DNA of 64,000 nt from SIG307 sp045596385 (GCA_045596385.1 JAZOCC010000007.1:162186-226185), one strand, 5' to 3'. Positions 24,745 through 33,751 are shown, numbered from the stretch's first letter. Notes: generated from the sequence alone by a model not told the origin. Numbers and translations are program-made.

Positions 24745-26094
24745 ATGTTATACCGAAAGATAGAGTCATTGATAGAGGAGCATTTAGAATCCAATTCTCC
24801 AAAGGTACTTTTGATCGACGGCGCACGTCAGGTTGGTAAGACGTATATTATTCGTCATGTGGGGAAAAAGCTTTTTGAGAATTTTATTGAAATTAATATG
24901 GTGGAAGATTTATTGGGAGACGGGCTTTTTTCGAAGACGAAAACCGTGGAAGATTTTTATCTACAGGTGAGTATGTTACATGGCAGTAAAATGAGAGAGA
25001 AAGAGAATACATTGATTTTTGTCGATGAAATTCAAGCATATCCGCACCTGCTTACGTTATTGAAATTTTTGGTGCAGGATAATAAGTTTACGTACATCGC
25101 AAGCGGTTCGCTTCTCGGCGTTACGCTATCACAGACCACTTCGATTCCGATGGGGAGTATTCGCAAGGTAAGAATGTTTCCTCTGGATTTTGAAGAATTT
25201 TTGTATGCCAACGGAATGAATGAGTTGGTCATTTCTTCCATGCGGAAAAAATACGAGCGTTTAGAGGCGTTGGAAGAGTCAATGCATAACAAGATGATGG
25301 AATTGTTCCGTAAGTTTTTGCTTGTGGGAGGGTTGCCGGATGCGGTGAATTCTTATCTGGAAGAAAAAAATATTCAATCCGTGAGGGAGATTCAAAGTGA
25401 AATTCGTGATTATTATGCGGCGGATACCTCCAAGTATGATGAGGAAAAAAAGCTGAAAATTCGTAGAATCTACGATCTTATTCCGTCTAATATGGAGAAT
25501 AAGAAGAAGCGTATTATAGCACAAAGCATTGAGAATAAAAGAGGAAAAACCTTCCATGATTATGAGGATGAGTTTGAATACCTTATCAGTGCAGGGATAG
25601 CACTCAGTGTACAGGCAATTTCTACTCCGGTATTTCCTCTTATCGAATCTACAGGGAAGAATTTACTGAAGCTGTATTTAAATGATGTTGGGATTCTTAC
25701 CGGGATTTTATACGGAAATAATATCCGGGCGATTCTGGATGATACAAGAAGTATTAATATGGGGGCGGTATATGAAACGGTGGTAGCAAGCGAGTTGATT
25801 GCCCACGGTCATAAATTATTCTATTATGACAACAGGAGTAAGGGAGAGGTGGATTATCTCATTGATGATTATGACAGTCTTTCTGCCGTGCCGATTGAGG
25901 TGAAATCTGGAAAAGATTATACTGTACACAGTGCGTTGAATGCATTTGTTCAGAATGAGGATTATCATATTCAAAAAGCCTTTGTTGTTTCAAATGAGAG
26001 AGAGGTTATACAAAAAGGAAAGATTATCTACATTCCGATTTATTACATTATGTTTTTTGATGCTGCATCAGATAATAAAAATAAGAGTTTCTAA
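24745..26094 (+). CDS. AAA-type ATPase with C-terminal DUF4143 domain
   Basis: A 449-residue protein of the AAA_14/DUF4143 family. Walker A is LIDGARQVGKTY (near residue 30) and Walker B is TLIFVDEIQAYP (near residue 90). The C-terminal DUF4143 part contains GEVDYLI and VPIEVKSGKDY, which resemble the D-ExK core of PD-(D/E)xK nucleases. These proteins are widespread single genes in gut and oral bacteria; their role is not established, and a mobile or defence-related task has only been suggested. GGAGGTG precedes the ATG at 24745. Lower-GC codon use than the neighbouring housekeeping genes fits acquired DNA. Confidence 0.88.
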   Translation: MLYRKIESLIEEHLESNSPKVLLIDGARQVGKTYIIRHVGKKLFENFIEINMVEDLLGDGLFSKTKTVEDFYLQVSMLHGSKMREKENTLIFVDEIQAYPHLLTLLKFLVQDNKFTYIASGSLLGVTLSQTTSIPMGSIRKVRMFPLDFEEFLYANGMNELVISSMRKKYERLEALEESMHNKMMELFRKFLLVGGLPDAVNSYLEEKNIQSVREIQSEIRDYYAADTSKYDEEKKLKIRRIYDLIPSNMENKKKRIIAQSIENKRGKTFHDYEDEFEYLISAGIALSVQAISTPVFPLIESTGKNLLKLYLNDVGILTGILYGNNIRAILDDTRSINMGAVYETVVASELIAHGHKLFYYDNRSKGEVDYLIDDYDSLSAVPIEVKSGKDYTVHSALNAFVQNEDYHIQKAFVVSNEREVIQKGKIIYIPIYYIMFFDAASDNKNKSF

Positions 26095-26170
26095 TTTTTT
26101 CCTAACCTTTGCCAAACACCTGTCACTTATTAAGTGAACAGCTGTGAAAAAGGAATTACGGAGGCAGGAC

Positions 26171-27817
26171 TTGCAAGTGAAAAATCAATTGTTTGAAGAA
26201 ATTACAAAGGAATACTCGTTACAAATTTTAAAATGGGCGTACAAAAAGTGCGGAGACAGTGACCGGGCGGAGGAACTGACGCAAGAGGTGCTGGTGCAGA
26301 TTTTTTCCGCTGTACAGAAAACCATTGCGGAAGGGAAACGAATCGAGCAGGTAGAGCATTTTGTCTGGAAGATTGCCCGGTATGTATGGTGTCACAGTTT
26401 GCGGAAGAATACCCGCTATGTGATGTGCCCGCTGCAGGAGGATTTGCGTGACGAATCCGATTTTGCGGGAGAACTGGCAGAGCGGGAAGAGCGGGAGCAA
26501 ATGATAGTACAGCTTCGCAAACAGGTCAGCAGATTAAATTATTTGCAACGGGAGATTTTGGTTTCGTTTTACATTGACGGACTGCCTCAGAAAACAATCG
26601 CAGAGAAACTCGGGATCAGTGAAAGTGCCGTGAAATGGCATTTGCATGATACGAGACAGAAGTTGAAAAAGGAGATGGCAGAGGATATGAGAAATCAGAG
26701 TGAACAAAAATTTGTATACAGACCGAGACAACTTACCATGGCAATTAACGGAGAGGTGCCGCCGAAGGCGGATATAGGACCGTTGGAAGACAGTATGGTA
26801 CGGCAGAATCTTTGTGTTGCATGCTACGAGGAACCGAAGAGCTTGGATGAGCTTACGGAGCTTCTGGGTGTTCCGAAGGCCTATTTGGAATTTGATTTGG
26901 AGTGGCTGGTGGACCGTGAGTTTATGACGTATGAAAACGGAAGGTATGCAACTACCTTTTACATTAACAGCGAGACTGCAAAGCAGGAGTGCTATAAGGT
27001 GTATTGTAGTCTCAGAGAACAGGTGTCGGATGTGATTGTAAAGGGACTTTTAGAGGCAGAGGAGAAAATCCGTGCGGTGGGATTTCACGGAAGTGATTTG
27101 CCGATGGAAAAACTGTTGTGGTTACTGATTTATGTTTTTTGTGATTATTATCAGTATGAGGACGGTGATTTAAAGCTGGAAAAACCGATTCGACCGGATG
27201 GAGGGAAGTATTTTCCGTTGGGGTATTTAGAGGATAGTGATAAAATCACAGAGTGGACATTGGACAACCGCGATTTTGCATGTAACGGACCGGCGAGAGA
27301 CGGCAGTTTCTCTTGGTTTGGACTTTACAATTTCGGATGGTCCGCAATTCTGAATTTGATGGATCAGTTTACACCGGAGAGCGAGCGGATGAACAAACTG
27401 CTGGTAGAGCTTGTAAGCACCGAATTTGACATTTCCCATATCGGAGAAGACCGTAAGTGCGACTTGGCAAAGTTGGTGGAACAGGGATATGTGAAGTTAC
27501 AGGGAGACAAGGCAGTTCCGCAGTTTGTTGTAATGACCGGCACACAGCTGAAGCAGTTGTATGCGGAGGTATTTGCACCGATTGCGGAGAAATTGCAGCC
27601 GGGATATGCACTACTCAAGACAGAGCTTAAGAAGCTCTACGGAGAGAAAATGCCGAAGCACTTAAAGGAGGTCAGCAAATTGCCGTTTGTGCAGGCGTTG
27701 TATGCCATGGAATATGTGACATCTCTGCTTGCTTTCAAGGACAACCTCCTTTATGTTCCGAAGGATAGTAAAGAGGGAGAATTCTTGACACTGATGTATG
27801 TGGATTGGGAAAAGTAG
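26171..27817 (+). CDS. ECF-like sigma factor with a long C-terminal extension
   Basis: About 548 residues. The first 180 are a sigma-70 protein: region 2 with KKCGDSDRAEELTQEVL and region 4 with LPQKTIAEKLGISESAVK. The remaining 370 residues are not found in ordinary ECF factors: a winged-helix-like segment (SLDELTELLGVPKAYLEFDL, then EWLVDREFM) followed by a domain I do not recognise. No membrane helix is seen and no separate anti-sigma gene is adjacent, so the extension may be a built-in sensor. The start is uncertain: GGAGG at 26160-26164 favours TTG 26171 or GTG 26177, while a GTG at 26144 lacks a binding site. Confidence 0.8.
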   Translation: MQVKNQLFEEITKEYSLQILKWAYKKCGDSDRAEELTQEVLVQIFSAVQKTIAEGKRIEQVEHFVWKIARYVWCHSLRKNTRYVMCPLQEDLRDESDFAGELAEREEREQMIVQLRKQVSRLNYLQREILVSFYIDGLPQKTIAEKLGISESAVKWHLHDTRQKLKKEMAEDMRNQSEQKFVYRPRQLTMAINGEVPPKADIGPLEDSMVRQNLCVACYEEPKSLDELTELLGVPKAYLEFDLEWLVDREFMTYENGRYATTFYINSETAKQECYKVYCSLREQVSDVIVKGLLEAEEKIRAVGFHGSDLPMEKLLWLLIYVFCDYYQYEDGDLKLEKPIRPDGGKYFPLGYLEDSDKITEWTLDNRDFACNGPARDGSFSWFGLYNFGWSAILNLMDQFTPESERMNKLLVELVSTEFDISHIGEDRKCDLAKLVEQGYVKLQGDKAVPQFVVMTGTQLKQLYAEVFAPIAEKLQPGYALLKTELKKLYGEKMPKHLKEVSKLPFVQALYAMEYVTSLLAFKDNLLYVPKDSKEGEFLTLMYVDWEK

Positions 27818-27834
27818 CGACAGGCGTTTGTAAG

Positions 27835-28431
27835 CTAGGAAAGAGATTTCTTTTTGAAAATTTTATGTAAGACAATAGTTACAACAATACCAATCAGCAC
27901 CGGCAGCAAATATTGCTTATACCGGTCATAATACCCGGACACAGCGCCCCAGTTATCTTGTAAGAAGTAGCCGAGAGATAACAGGGCGCTGTTCCATATG
28001 GTAATACCCAGAAGGGAGTAAGGAAAGTAGACAGAGGGAGATTGCCCTACGGCTCCTGCCACAAAAGCAATGTAGGTGCGGCAAAGAGGAATGACACGGC
28101 CGATGCAGACCGCACCGGCACCGTATTTGTCGAATTTAGCCCGGGAGGCATCAATCGCTTTTTTGGTTTTCGGGAAACGCGTTACAAGCTTTGTGAGGAC
28201 CGCATCTCCGCCGATGTGCCCAGCCAGATAACAAAGGCCGGTACCGAGAAGTCCTGCCAGTACCGACAGCGGGAGAAGCAGAAAGAAAGATACATCTTCT
28301 GCCCGGGCCACCGCACCGGAAAAGGGCAGGACCAGTTCGCTGGAAATCGGGAAGCAGGCATATTCCAAAAAGATAATCAGAATCATGGCAAAGATGCCGT
28401 AACGGTCAAACAAAGACAAAATCGTTTCCAT
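27835..28431 (-). CDS. DedA family membrane protein
   Basis: A 198-residue integral membrane protein of the DedA/SNARE-associated family, related to undecaprenyl-phosphate or phospholipid flippases of the DedA superfamily. Visible are the re-entrant helix region with FLEYACFPISSELVLPF (family consensus E..PxP), the GRVIPLCRTYIAFVAGA motif containing the conserved arginines, and four to five hydrophobic segments. Start: ATG at 28429-28431 with AAAGGAA upstream; the in-frame extension to 28455 lacks a site. Its substrate is not predictable. It is 24 bases behind a small minus-strand gene and probably cotranscribed with it. Confidence 0.9.
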   Translation of the reverse strand: METILSLFDRYGIFAMILIIFLEYACFPISSELVLPFSGAVARAEDVSFFLLLPLSVLAGLLGTGLCYLAGHIGGDAVLTKLVTRFPKTKKAIDASRAKFDKYGAGAVCIGRVIPLCRTYIAFVAGAVGQSPSVYFPYSLLGITIWNSALLSLGYFLQDNWGAVSGYYDRYKQYLLPVLIGIVVTIVLHKIFKKKSLS

Positions 28432-28455
28432 GGTGTTCCTTTCGACGGGGCACAA

Positions 28456-28725
28456 TTATTTTTTCATAAATTTCTTTAACATTTCAAACTTTGCTTTTTC
28501 GGCAGGAGATAAATCCGACATTAAAGTAGTCATTAAAAAGGCGCTTTCTTCCGGGGTAAACTGTATGTTTTGCGCCTTCATCCGGGATTGTGCCTTTAAC
28601 AAAAGCGGAAGCATAGCGTCTCCCGAAGTGTTTCCCGCATCCTTTACAATTTCGGAGATCAAGGCCTGCTTTGCAGGAGAAAGTTTTTGATATTCAGGGA
28701 ATGATTTTAAGGTTTCCGGATTCAT
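28456..28725 (-). CDS. hypothetical protein, 89 residues
   Basis: A small, predicted helical protein with no signal peptide or membrane segment. Notable are LSPAKQALISEIVKDAG and a second similar LSPAEKAKFEMLKKFMKK near the C-terminus, which may be two helical-hairpin halves. AAAAAAGGAG lies seven bases before the ATG on the minus strand, good evidence for translation. It lies between an unknown Ser/Pro-rich protein and DedA in one minus-strand unit. I do not recognise the family. Confidence 0.65.
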   Translation of the reverse strand: MNPETLKSFPEYQKLSPAKQALISEIVKDAGNTSGDAMLPLLLKAQSRMKAQNIQFTPEESAFLMTTLMSDLSPAEKAKFEMLKKFMKK

Positions 28726-28771
28726 AGAAACTCCTTTTTTATGTGCTCTGCTTACAATTTATGAGGCGGGG

Positions 28772-29590
28772 CTAATCCGTATGCATCAGCTGTTCGTAAA
28801 TCTTTTGTTGCTCCGGGGTCAGAAAGGAATACAGGGTGTTGTATAAGGTGTCGCCCTGTGCGGTGTTCTCATGGTGAGAGAACGGAACCGATGACTCTGA
28901 AGCTCCGGCTTCGGTAATGTTTACGTCCGATGAAGAAGATTCCACGGAGTCGGATTTTTCGGATATGTTGATGGCGGAAGGTGTATCCGATGTTAGAGAC
29001 GGTTCTCCGGTGTGCTCCGCATCTTCTGTTGAAGCCGGAGGAGTTTCGTTGTTGTGAGGTGTGTGTTCGTTTGAAAAACCTGAAAACACAGAAGACAACA
29101 AATCGGGTGACAGTCCTCCTAACATGGAAAATAGATCTGTGGAAGAACCGCCCGGACCGGAAGTATTCCCCAACCCGCCAAGACCTGAGAATAGGCCGGC
29201 CATACTTCCGAAAGAGGAAGCCGGGTCCTGAGTCGCACCTCCCATACCGGAGAACAACCCCGGCAGAATGTCCTTATAGGCCTGATAAAATTGCATGCCC
29301 TGAAGCAGGGTGGCGATGGTAGACAGGAGAGGCATGCGGAACATTCTTCCGTAGAAAGAGAGGGAACGAAGCATAATGTCCTTGTCCGTAATGAGAGCAT
29401 CGATGCCGGATATGCCTGTAAGCGGCGGCATGGAGGGGATGCTTTTCATCCGTGTCAGTTCGGTTATATGATAGGCGAAGGAGGCCAGGGGCCGGTAGGT
29501 TTCCTGCAAACAGGGAAGAACCGCAAACAAAAGTGCGCCAAGTTCCGTAGAAGGAGGCAGCATCGGTGGGAAAGAAGAATCCTGATTCAT
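28772..29590 (-). CDS. hypothetical protein, low complexity
   Basis: A 272-residue protein. The N-terminal 100 residues are helical (PCLQETYRPLASFAYHITEL, IDALITDKDIMLRSLSFYG). The middle is Gly/Ser-rich with repeats such as GLFSGLGG, and the C-terminal third is Ser/Thr/Glu-rich (SEKSDSVESSSSD), ending in SFLTPEQQKIYEQLM. That last segment resembles the LTPEE/LSPAE helices of the small neighbour, so the two may be related or partner proteins. The ATG at 29588-29590 follows GGGAGA. No known family; a structural or sporulation role is possible but unsupported. Confidence 0.65.
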   Translation of the reverse strand: MNQDSSFPPMLPPSTELGALLFAVLPCLQETYRPLASFAYHITELTRMKSIPSMPPLTGISGIDALITDKDIMLRSLSFYGRMFRMPLLSTIATLLQGMQFYQAYKDILPGLFSGMGGATQDPASSFGSMAGLFSGLGGLGNTSGPGGSSTDLFSMLGGLSPDLLSSVFSGFSNEHTPHNNETPPASTEDAEHTGEPSLTSDTPSAINISEKSDSVESSSSDVNITEAGASESSVPFSHHENTAQGDTLYNTLYSFLTPEQQKIYEQLMHTD

Positions 29591-29880
29591 AACGTCTCCC
29601 TTCAAAACGGCACGGTTTCCGGTTAAAGCGGAAACACATTTGCAACAGTATATGCAGAGAGAAGGAAAAAGAGAAGGAGAAGGATAAGAAAAAAGTTCGT
29701 TTTATTATATAGAAAAATACTTTTTATGTAGATATTCTTGGAAAAATGTGTTATAATTTTTGCAAAGACAAGGTGATGTTTTTAGAGAACAATCTTTAGA
29801 AATGAAATTGTTTCAGAATTTGATTGCAGAAACAGGAAACAGTTTAGCTTTGTCGTCGGAAAGAGAAGGAGGTAATTTGT
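29591..29880. other. divergent intergenic region
   Basis: 290 bases between a minus-strand unknown gene and a plus-strand xylanase. It holds an extended -10 promoter for the xylanase (TGTTATAAT, 29749-29757) with no good -35 box, and an AT-rich stretch. No small gene or RNA was recognised. Confidence 0.5.
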
Positions 29881-30930
29881 ATGAGTTTAAAGAAGGCGTA
29901 TGAGCAATATTTTAAAATCGGAACCTCAGTGTCACGGTTTGATTTGGGGTCCGATAAGGCAAAGGAAGAGCTGAAGAAGCATTACAGCAGTATGACGGCA
30001 GAGAATGATATGAAGCCGATGTTTTTTGTGGATAAGGAAGCCAGTCAGGCGGACCCGGAGAAGTATAATTTACAGCCGGTTATGACCTATGACACGGCGA
30101 AGCCGTATCTGGAGTTTGCAAAGGCAAACGGTATCGCGCTTCGCGGACATACGCTTGCTTGGCATAACCAGACTCCGATTTGGTTCTTTAAGGAGAATTT
30201 CCAGGATGATTTCGAGGCACCGTGGGCGTCCAAAGAGACCATGATTGCCCGTTTGGAGTGGTACATTAAGAATGTACTTAATTTTGTACAGACGGAGTAT
30301 CCGGGTGTGATTTATGCATGGGATGTGGTAAACGAGGCTGTTGAAGAACAGGACGAACTGGGTTGGAGACAGCGTTCCCCGTGGTATAAGACCGTGGGAC
30401 CGGAGTTTGTTATGTACGCATTCCGTTTTGCAAGGAAATACGCCGCACCGGGTGTGAAGTTGTTCTATAATGACTACAATACGTTCAATCCGTTTAAGAG
30501 AAACTTCATTTTAGAAAATATTGTAAAGCCGTTGATGGAGGAGAAGTTAATTGACGGTATCGGTATGCAGACGCACTTGGTGATTAAGGCGTTTAACAAT
30601 GATTTGCCGGAGTACGCAAAGACCTTGGAAGCGTTTGGTGCAACCGGTCTTGAGGTTCAGTCTACAGAGCTTGATATTCACTGTGCGGACCCGTCCGACG
30701 AGGGTATGAAGACACTTGCTGAGGCTTATAAGAAGTTATTTGCACTCTATGTGAAGGCGAAGAAGGAAGGTACGGCAAATGTTACCTGTGTTACCTTCTG
30801 GGGCATGAAGGATGATGTGAGCTGGCTCACCGGTTTCCGTAGAGAGAGAAGTTATCCGCTTCTGTTCGGTGACAACTGGGAAGAGAAGGAAGCGTACCGT
30901 GCAGTGGTAAAGGTTGCGGAGGAAGCGTAA
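29881..30930 (+). CDS. GH10 endo-1,4-beta-xylanase, cytoplasmic
   Basis: A 349-residue single-domain GH10 enzyme without signal peptide or linker. It most likely acts in the cytoplasm on xylo-oligosaccharides brought in by transporters. The catalytic acid/base is E152 in DVVNEAV and the nucleophile E263 in QSTELDIH; TLAWHNQTPIWFF is the GH10 subsite motif. Sequence differs clearly from the two secreted paralogues, so it is a separate subgroup and not a recent duplicate. GAAGGAGG precedes the ATG at 29881. It is a single transcription unit ended by the hairpin at 30941. Confidence 0.95.
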   Translation: MSLKKAYEQYFKIGTSVSRFDLGSDKAKEELKKHYSSMTAENDMKPMFFVDKEASQADPEKYNLQPVMTYDTAKPYLEFAKANGIALRGHTLAWHNQTPIWFFKENFQDDFEAPWASKETMIARLEWYIKNVLNFVQTEYPGVIYAWDVVNEAVEEQDELGWRQRSPWYKTVGPEFVMYAFRFARKYAAPGVKLFYNDYNTFNPFKRNFILENIVKPLMEEKLIDGIGMQTHLVIKAFNNDLPEYAKTLEAFGATGLEVQSTELDIHCADPSDEGMKTLAEAYKKLFALYVKAKKEGTANVTCVTFWGMKDDVSWLTGFRRERSYPLLFGDNWEEKEAYRAVVKVAEEA

Positions 30931-30940
30931 ATGAATTAAG

Positions 30941-30981
30941 AAAGCTCCACAGACGCATTTGCGGAAGTGGAGCTTTTATTT
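30941..30981 (+). terminator. terminator of the cytoplasmic xylanase gene
   Basis: AAAGCTCCAC (30941-30950) pairs with GTGGAGCTTT (30967-30976), followed by TATTTAAAATT. Confidence 0.85.
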
Positions 30982-30989
30982 AAAATTCC

Positions 30990-31019
30990 TTGACAAATCC
31001 CGTTCCTTCTGCATATAAT
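30990..31019 (+). promoter_or_regulatory. promoter of the cysE-cysS T-box leader
   Basis: TTGACA (30990-30995), 18-base spacer, TATAAT (31014-31019): both hexamers are consensus. Confidence 0.85.
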
Positions 31020-31276
31020 GAGGAGTAGAGAAACGCAGAGAAGAAAAGAGTAACCGAGAAGGAGAGCAACAGAGAGGAACTGTCACCGGCTGAAAGCAGT
31101 TCCGGCAGGAGGTCTTGGCGAAGTGCATTTCGGAGCGGACGGGTGAGAGCGGAAGCAGGTAGCCTTGTACGGCGGCAGTCGTTATCGTGCAAAGAGATCA
31201 AGAGATGCGTATGCAACTCTTGTAAAAGTTGAGTGGAACCGTGTATATTACACCTCTTCGTAAGAAGAGGTGTTTT
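31020..31276 (+). promoter_or_regulatory. T-box riboswitch, cysteine-specific
   Basis: The leader has the parts of a T-box: an AGTA/GA-rich stem I base, a candidate specifier codon TGC (Cys) at 31124-31126 in the GAAGTGCATTTCGGAGCGG context, the antiterminator bulge GAGTGGAACCGTG with TGGA at 31235-31238, and a terminator ACACCTCTTC/GAAGAGGTGT with TTTTC (31251-31276). TGGA would pair with the UCCA end of tRNA-Cys, whose discriminator is U. Uncharged tRNA-Cys would stabilise the antiterminator and switch on cysE and cysS. Confidence 0.93.
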
Positions 31277-31389
31277 CTTTTCTGCAAAAGACATGCAGAA
31301 AAGAAACGCTCCGCAGGATGCGCACTCGAGCGATAGGAAGGTGTCGCAAGCGACTGCGCTCGGCGCGAGAGTTTCGCTTGCGAAACTCT
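31277..31389 (+). repeat. structured interspersed element, copy A
   Basis: A multi-hairpin element between the T-box terminator and the cysE start. In order: hairpin CTTTTCTGC/GCAGAAAAG (31277-31303); AAACGCTCCGC followed by GGATGCGCAC, which fold as CGCTCC/GGA-T-GCG; stem CGAGCG (31327-31332)/CGCTCG (31357-31362) enclosing GTCG/CGAC; and the perfect palindrome AGAGTTTCGC/GCGAAACTCT (31368-31389). Copy B at 52021-52151 has the same order, with the enclosing stem changed on both sides. No protein is encoded. Confidence 0.8.
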
Positions 31390-31410
31390 ATTTTAGGAAG
31401 GAGGTCCCCC

Positions 31411-32067
31411 ATGGGCTTTATTCAATATGTTAAAGAAGAAATGCAAGTGATAAGAGAACGGGACGCGGCGATTAAAACGTCTTGGGAAGTGTTTTTGTAT
31501 CCAAGCTTCCGGGCGATTTTACGGCATCGTCTGGCGCATAAATTATATTTGAAAAAGCACTATTTTCTGGCTCGTTGGTACTCCCAACGGACTGCACGCA
31601 AGACAGGCATCGAGATTCATCCGGGAGCTACCATCGGCAAGGGATTGTTTATTGACCACGGTCACGGCGTAGTCATCGGTGAGACAGCGATTATCGGTGA
31701 TAATGTGACGCTGTATCAGGGGGTAACCTTAGGCGGTACCGGTAAGGAGCAGGGAAAACGTCACCCTACCATCGGAGACAACGTGATGATCAGTGCCGGA
31801 GCGAAGGTGCTGGGTTCTTTTACGGTAGGAGAAAATTCCAAAATCGGTGCAGGCTCCGTGGTATTAAAGGAAGTGCCGCCGAATTCCACGGTAGTGGGTG
31901 TCCCGGGAATTGTGGTTAAGAGGGATAATGTGCGGATTCCTCGCGAGGATTTGGATCAGGTGCATTTGCCGAACCCGGTCATGATGGAAATCGACAGACT
32001 ACAGCAAGAGAATACCAAGCTCAAAGAGCGCGTAGATGCCTTGTCAGCTGCGGTTGAGAAGAAATAG
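31411..32067 (+). CDS. cysE: serine O-acetyltransferase
   Basis: A 218-residue enzyme that acetylates serine with acetyl-CoA, the first step of cysteine synthesis. The N-terminal helical part (DAAIKTSWEVFLYPSFRAIL) is followed by left-handed beta-helix hexapeptide repeats with the catalytic signature IDHGHGVVIGETAIIGDNV and the acetyl-CoA segment LGGTGKEQGKRHPTIGD. A short C-terminal coiled coil (EIDRLQQENTKLKERV) is unusual. The ATG at 31411 is preceded by GAAGGAGG; the frame extends to 31270, but that part is the structured repeat. It is the first gene under the Cys T-box, ahead of cysS. Confidence 0.96.
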   Translation: MGFIQYVKEEMQVIRERDAAIKTSWEVFLYPSFRAILRHRLAHKLYLKKHYFLARWYSQRTARKTGIEIHPGATIGKGLFIDHGHGVVIGETAIIGDNVTLYQGVTLGGTGKEQGKRHPTIGDNVMISAGAKVLGSFTVGENSKIGAGSVVLKEVPPNSTVVGVPGIVVKRDNVRIPREDLDQVHLPNPVMMEIDRLQQENTKLKERVDALSAAVEKK

Positions 32068-32235
32068 TGACTGTTGCAAAAGTCTGAAAAATAAGAAAAG
32101 TTAACAGCGAGTAGAATGTAAAACTTTCCAAAAGTAATACGAAAAATGACAAAAACAAACAAATGTCAACAGTACAAAATCAATAAAACAAAGGTCAACG
32201 AAAATAAAGTTTAACAGCAAGAAAAGGAGTCAATT

Positions 32236-33669
32236 ATGGAAAACAAGTTTCAGTTATTTAACACCTTAACAAGAAAAGTAGAACCGTTTATCCCGAATGC
32301 AGACGGTAAGGTAAAGATGTATACCTGTGGACCGACGGTGTACCATTTCGCACACATCGGTAACCTGCGTAGTTACATTATGGAGGATGTGCTTGAAAAG
32401 TCCCTTCGTTTCGGCGGTTATGATGTAAAGCGTGTGATGAATATCACCGACGTAGGTCATCTTTCCAGTGATGCGGACACCGGTGAGGATAAGATGTTAA
32501 AGGGCGCAAAGCGTGAGAATAAGACTGTTATGGAGATTGCAAAGTTTTATACCGACGCCTTTTTCTCCGATTGCAGTAAGTTAAACATTAAGACTCCGGA
32601 TGTGGTAGAACCGGCAACCAACTGTATTGCGGAGTTCATCCACATGGTAGAAGTGCTGTTAGAGAAGGGCTATGCATACGAAGCAGGCGGAAATATTTAC
32701 TTTGATACCGCAAAGCTTGATGATTATTATGTGTTCTCCAGCCAGAACGAGAAGGAACTTCTGGTGGGTGTACGTGATGACGTAGAGCAGGATGAGAACA
32801 AGAAGAATAAGAGTGACTTCGTTCTTTGGTTTACCAAGTCCAAGTTTGATGACCAGGAATTAAAGTGGGACAGCCCGTGGGGCGTAGGATATCCGGGTTG
32901 GCACATCGAGTGTTCCGGTATTTCCATCAAGCACCTGGGCGAGGACATGGATATCCACTGTGGCGGTGTGGACAATATTTTCCCGCATCATACCAATGAA
33001 ATCGCACAGAGTGAGGCGTATCTCGGTCACAAGTGGTGTAACTATTGGTTCCATGTGCATCACTTAAACGACCGTTCCGGTAAGATGAGTAAGTCCAAGG
33101 GTGATTTCTTAACCGTTTCCTTACTGGAGGAAAAGGGCTACAATCCGCTGGTATATCGTATGTTCTGCTTACAGTCCCATTACCGTAAGCCGCTTGAGTT
33201 TTCCTACGAGGTACTGGACCAGGTGGCAGCGGCGTATCAGAAGCTTGTAAAGCGTATTGCGGGGCTGGATAAGAGTGGAGTTGTGGATGAGGCAAAGAAG
33301 GCTGAGTATCGCGCTAAGTTTTTAGAAGCATTGGCAAGCGATATCAATACCTCCAGCGCATTGACCGTAGTATACGATGTATTGAAGGATGACATGAACG
33401 GTGCAACAAAGTTTGCATTGGTAGAGGAAATGGACTACGTGCTCGGTCTTAATCTGACCGCCGTAGTAGCTGCAAACGATTCTTCCGACAATAACGCAAA
33501 CGGTGCGGATGATGAGTTGACCGCATTTGTACTGGCAAAGATCGAGGAACGTAAGGAAGCAAAGAAGGCAAAGGATTTTGCAAAGGCAGATGCCATTCGT
33601 GACGAACTGCTTGCAAAGGGAGTTGCCATTAAGGATACAAGAGAAGGCGTCGTTTGGGAACTGGTGTAA
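32236..33669 (+). CDS. cysS: cysteinyl-tRNA synthetase
   Basis: A 477-residue class I aminoacyl-tRNA synthetase that charges tRNA-Cys. The HIGH-type motif is HIGN in YHFAHIGNLRSY, KMSKS lies in GKMSKSKGDF, and the active-site zinc ligands include the cysteine in TCGPTVY and the CSG of WHIECSGIS. The C-terminal anticodon-binding domain contains a small acidic/Asn insertion (SSDNNANGADDE). It follows cysE after 168 AT-rich bases without terminator or promoter of note, so the T-box probably controls both. AAAAGGAG precedes the ATG. Confidence 0.97.
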   Translation: MENKFQLFNTLTRKVEPFIPNADGKVKMYTCGPTVYHFAHIGNLRSYIMEDVLEKSLRFGGYDVKRVMNITDVGHLSSDADTGEDKMLKGAKRENKTVMEIAKFYTDAFFSDCSKLNIKTPDVVEPATNCIAEFIHMVEVLLEKGYAYEAGGNIYFDTAKLDDYYVFSSQNEKELLVGVRDDVEQDENKKNKSDFVLWFTKSKFDDQELKWDSPWGVGYPGWHIECSGISIKHLGEDMDIHCGGVDNIFPHHTNEIAQSEAYLGHKWCNYWFHVHHLNDRSGKMSKSKGDFLTVSLLEEKGYNPLVYRMFCLQSHYRKPLEFSYEVLDQVAAAYQKLVKRIAGLDKSGVVDEAKKAEYRAKFLEALASDINTSSALTVVYDVLKDDMNGATKFALVEEMDYVLGLNLTAVVAANDSSDNNANGADDELTAFVLAKIEERKEAKKAKDFAKADAIRDELLAKGVAIKDTREGVVWELV

Positions 33670-33751
33670 TATGTCTGCGACCTTTGAAAATGAAGTTTTT
33701 AAAGGATGACGGGAAAATGAGTCTGGTATGATACGACATAGGAGGGATACT

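Noticed and set aside
32068..32235. Second T-box or small RNA between cysE and cysS
   Set aside because: The stretch is AT-rich with no T-box core, terminator or stable stem seen.
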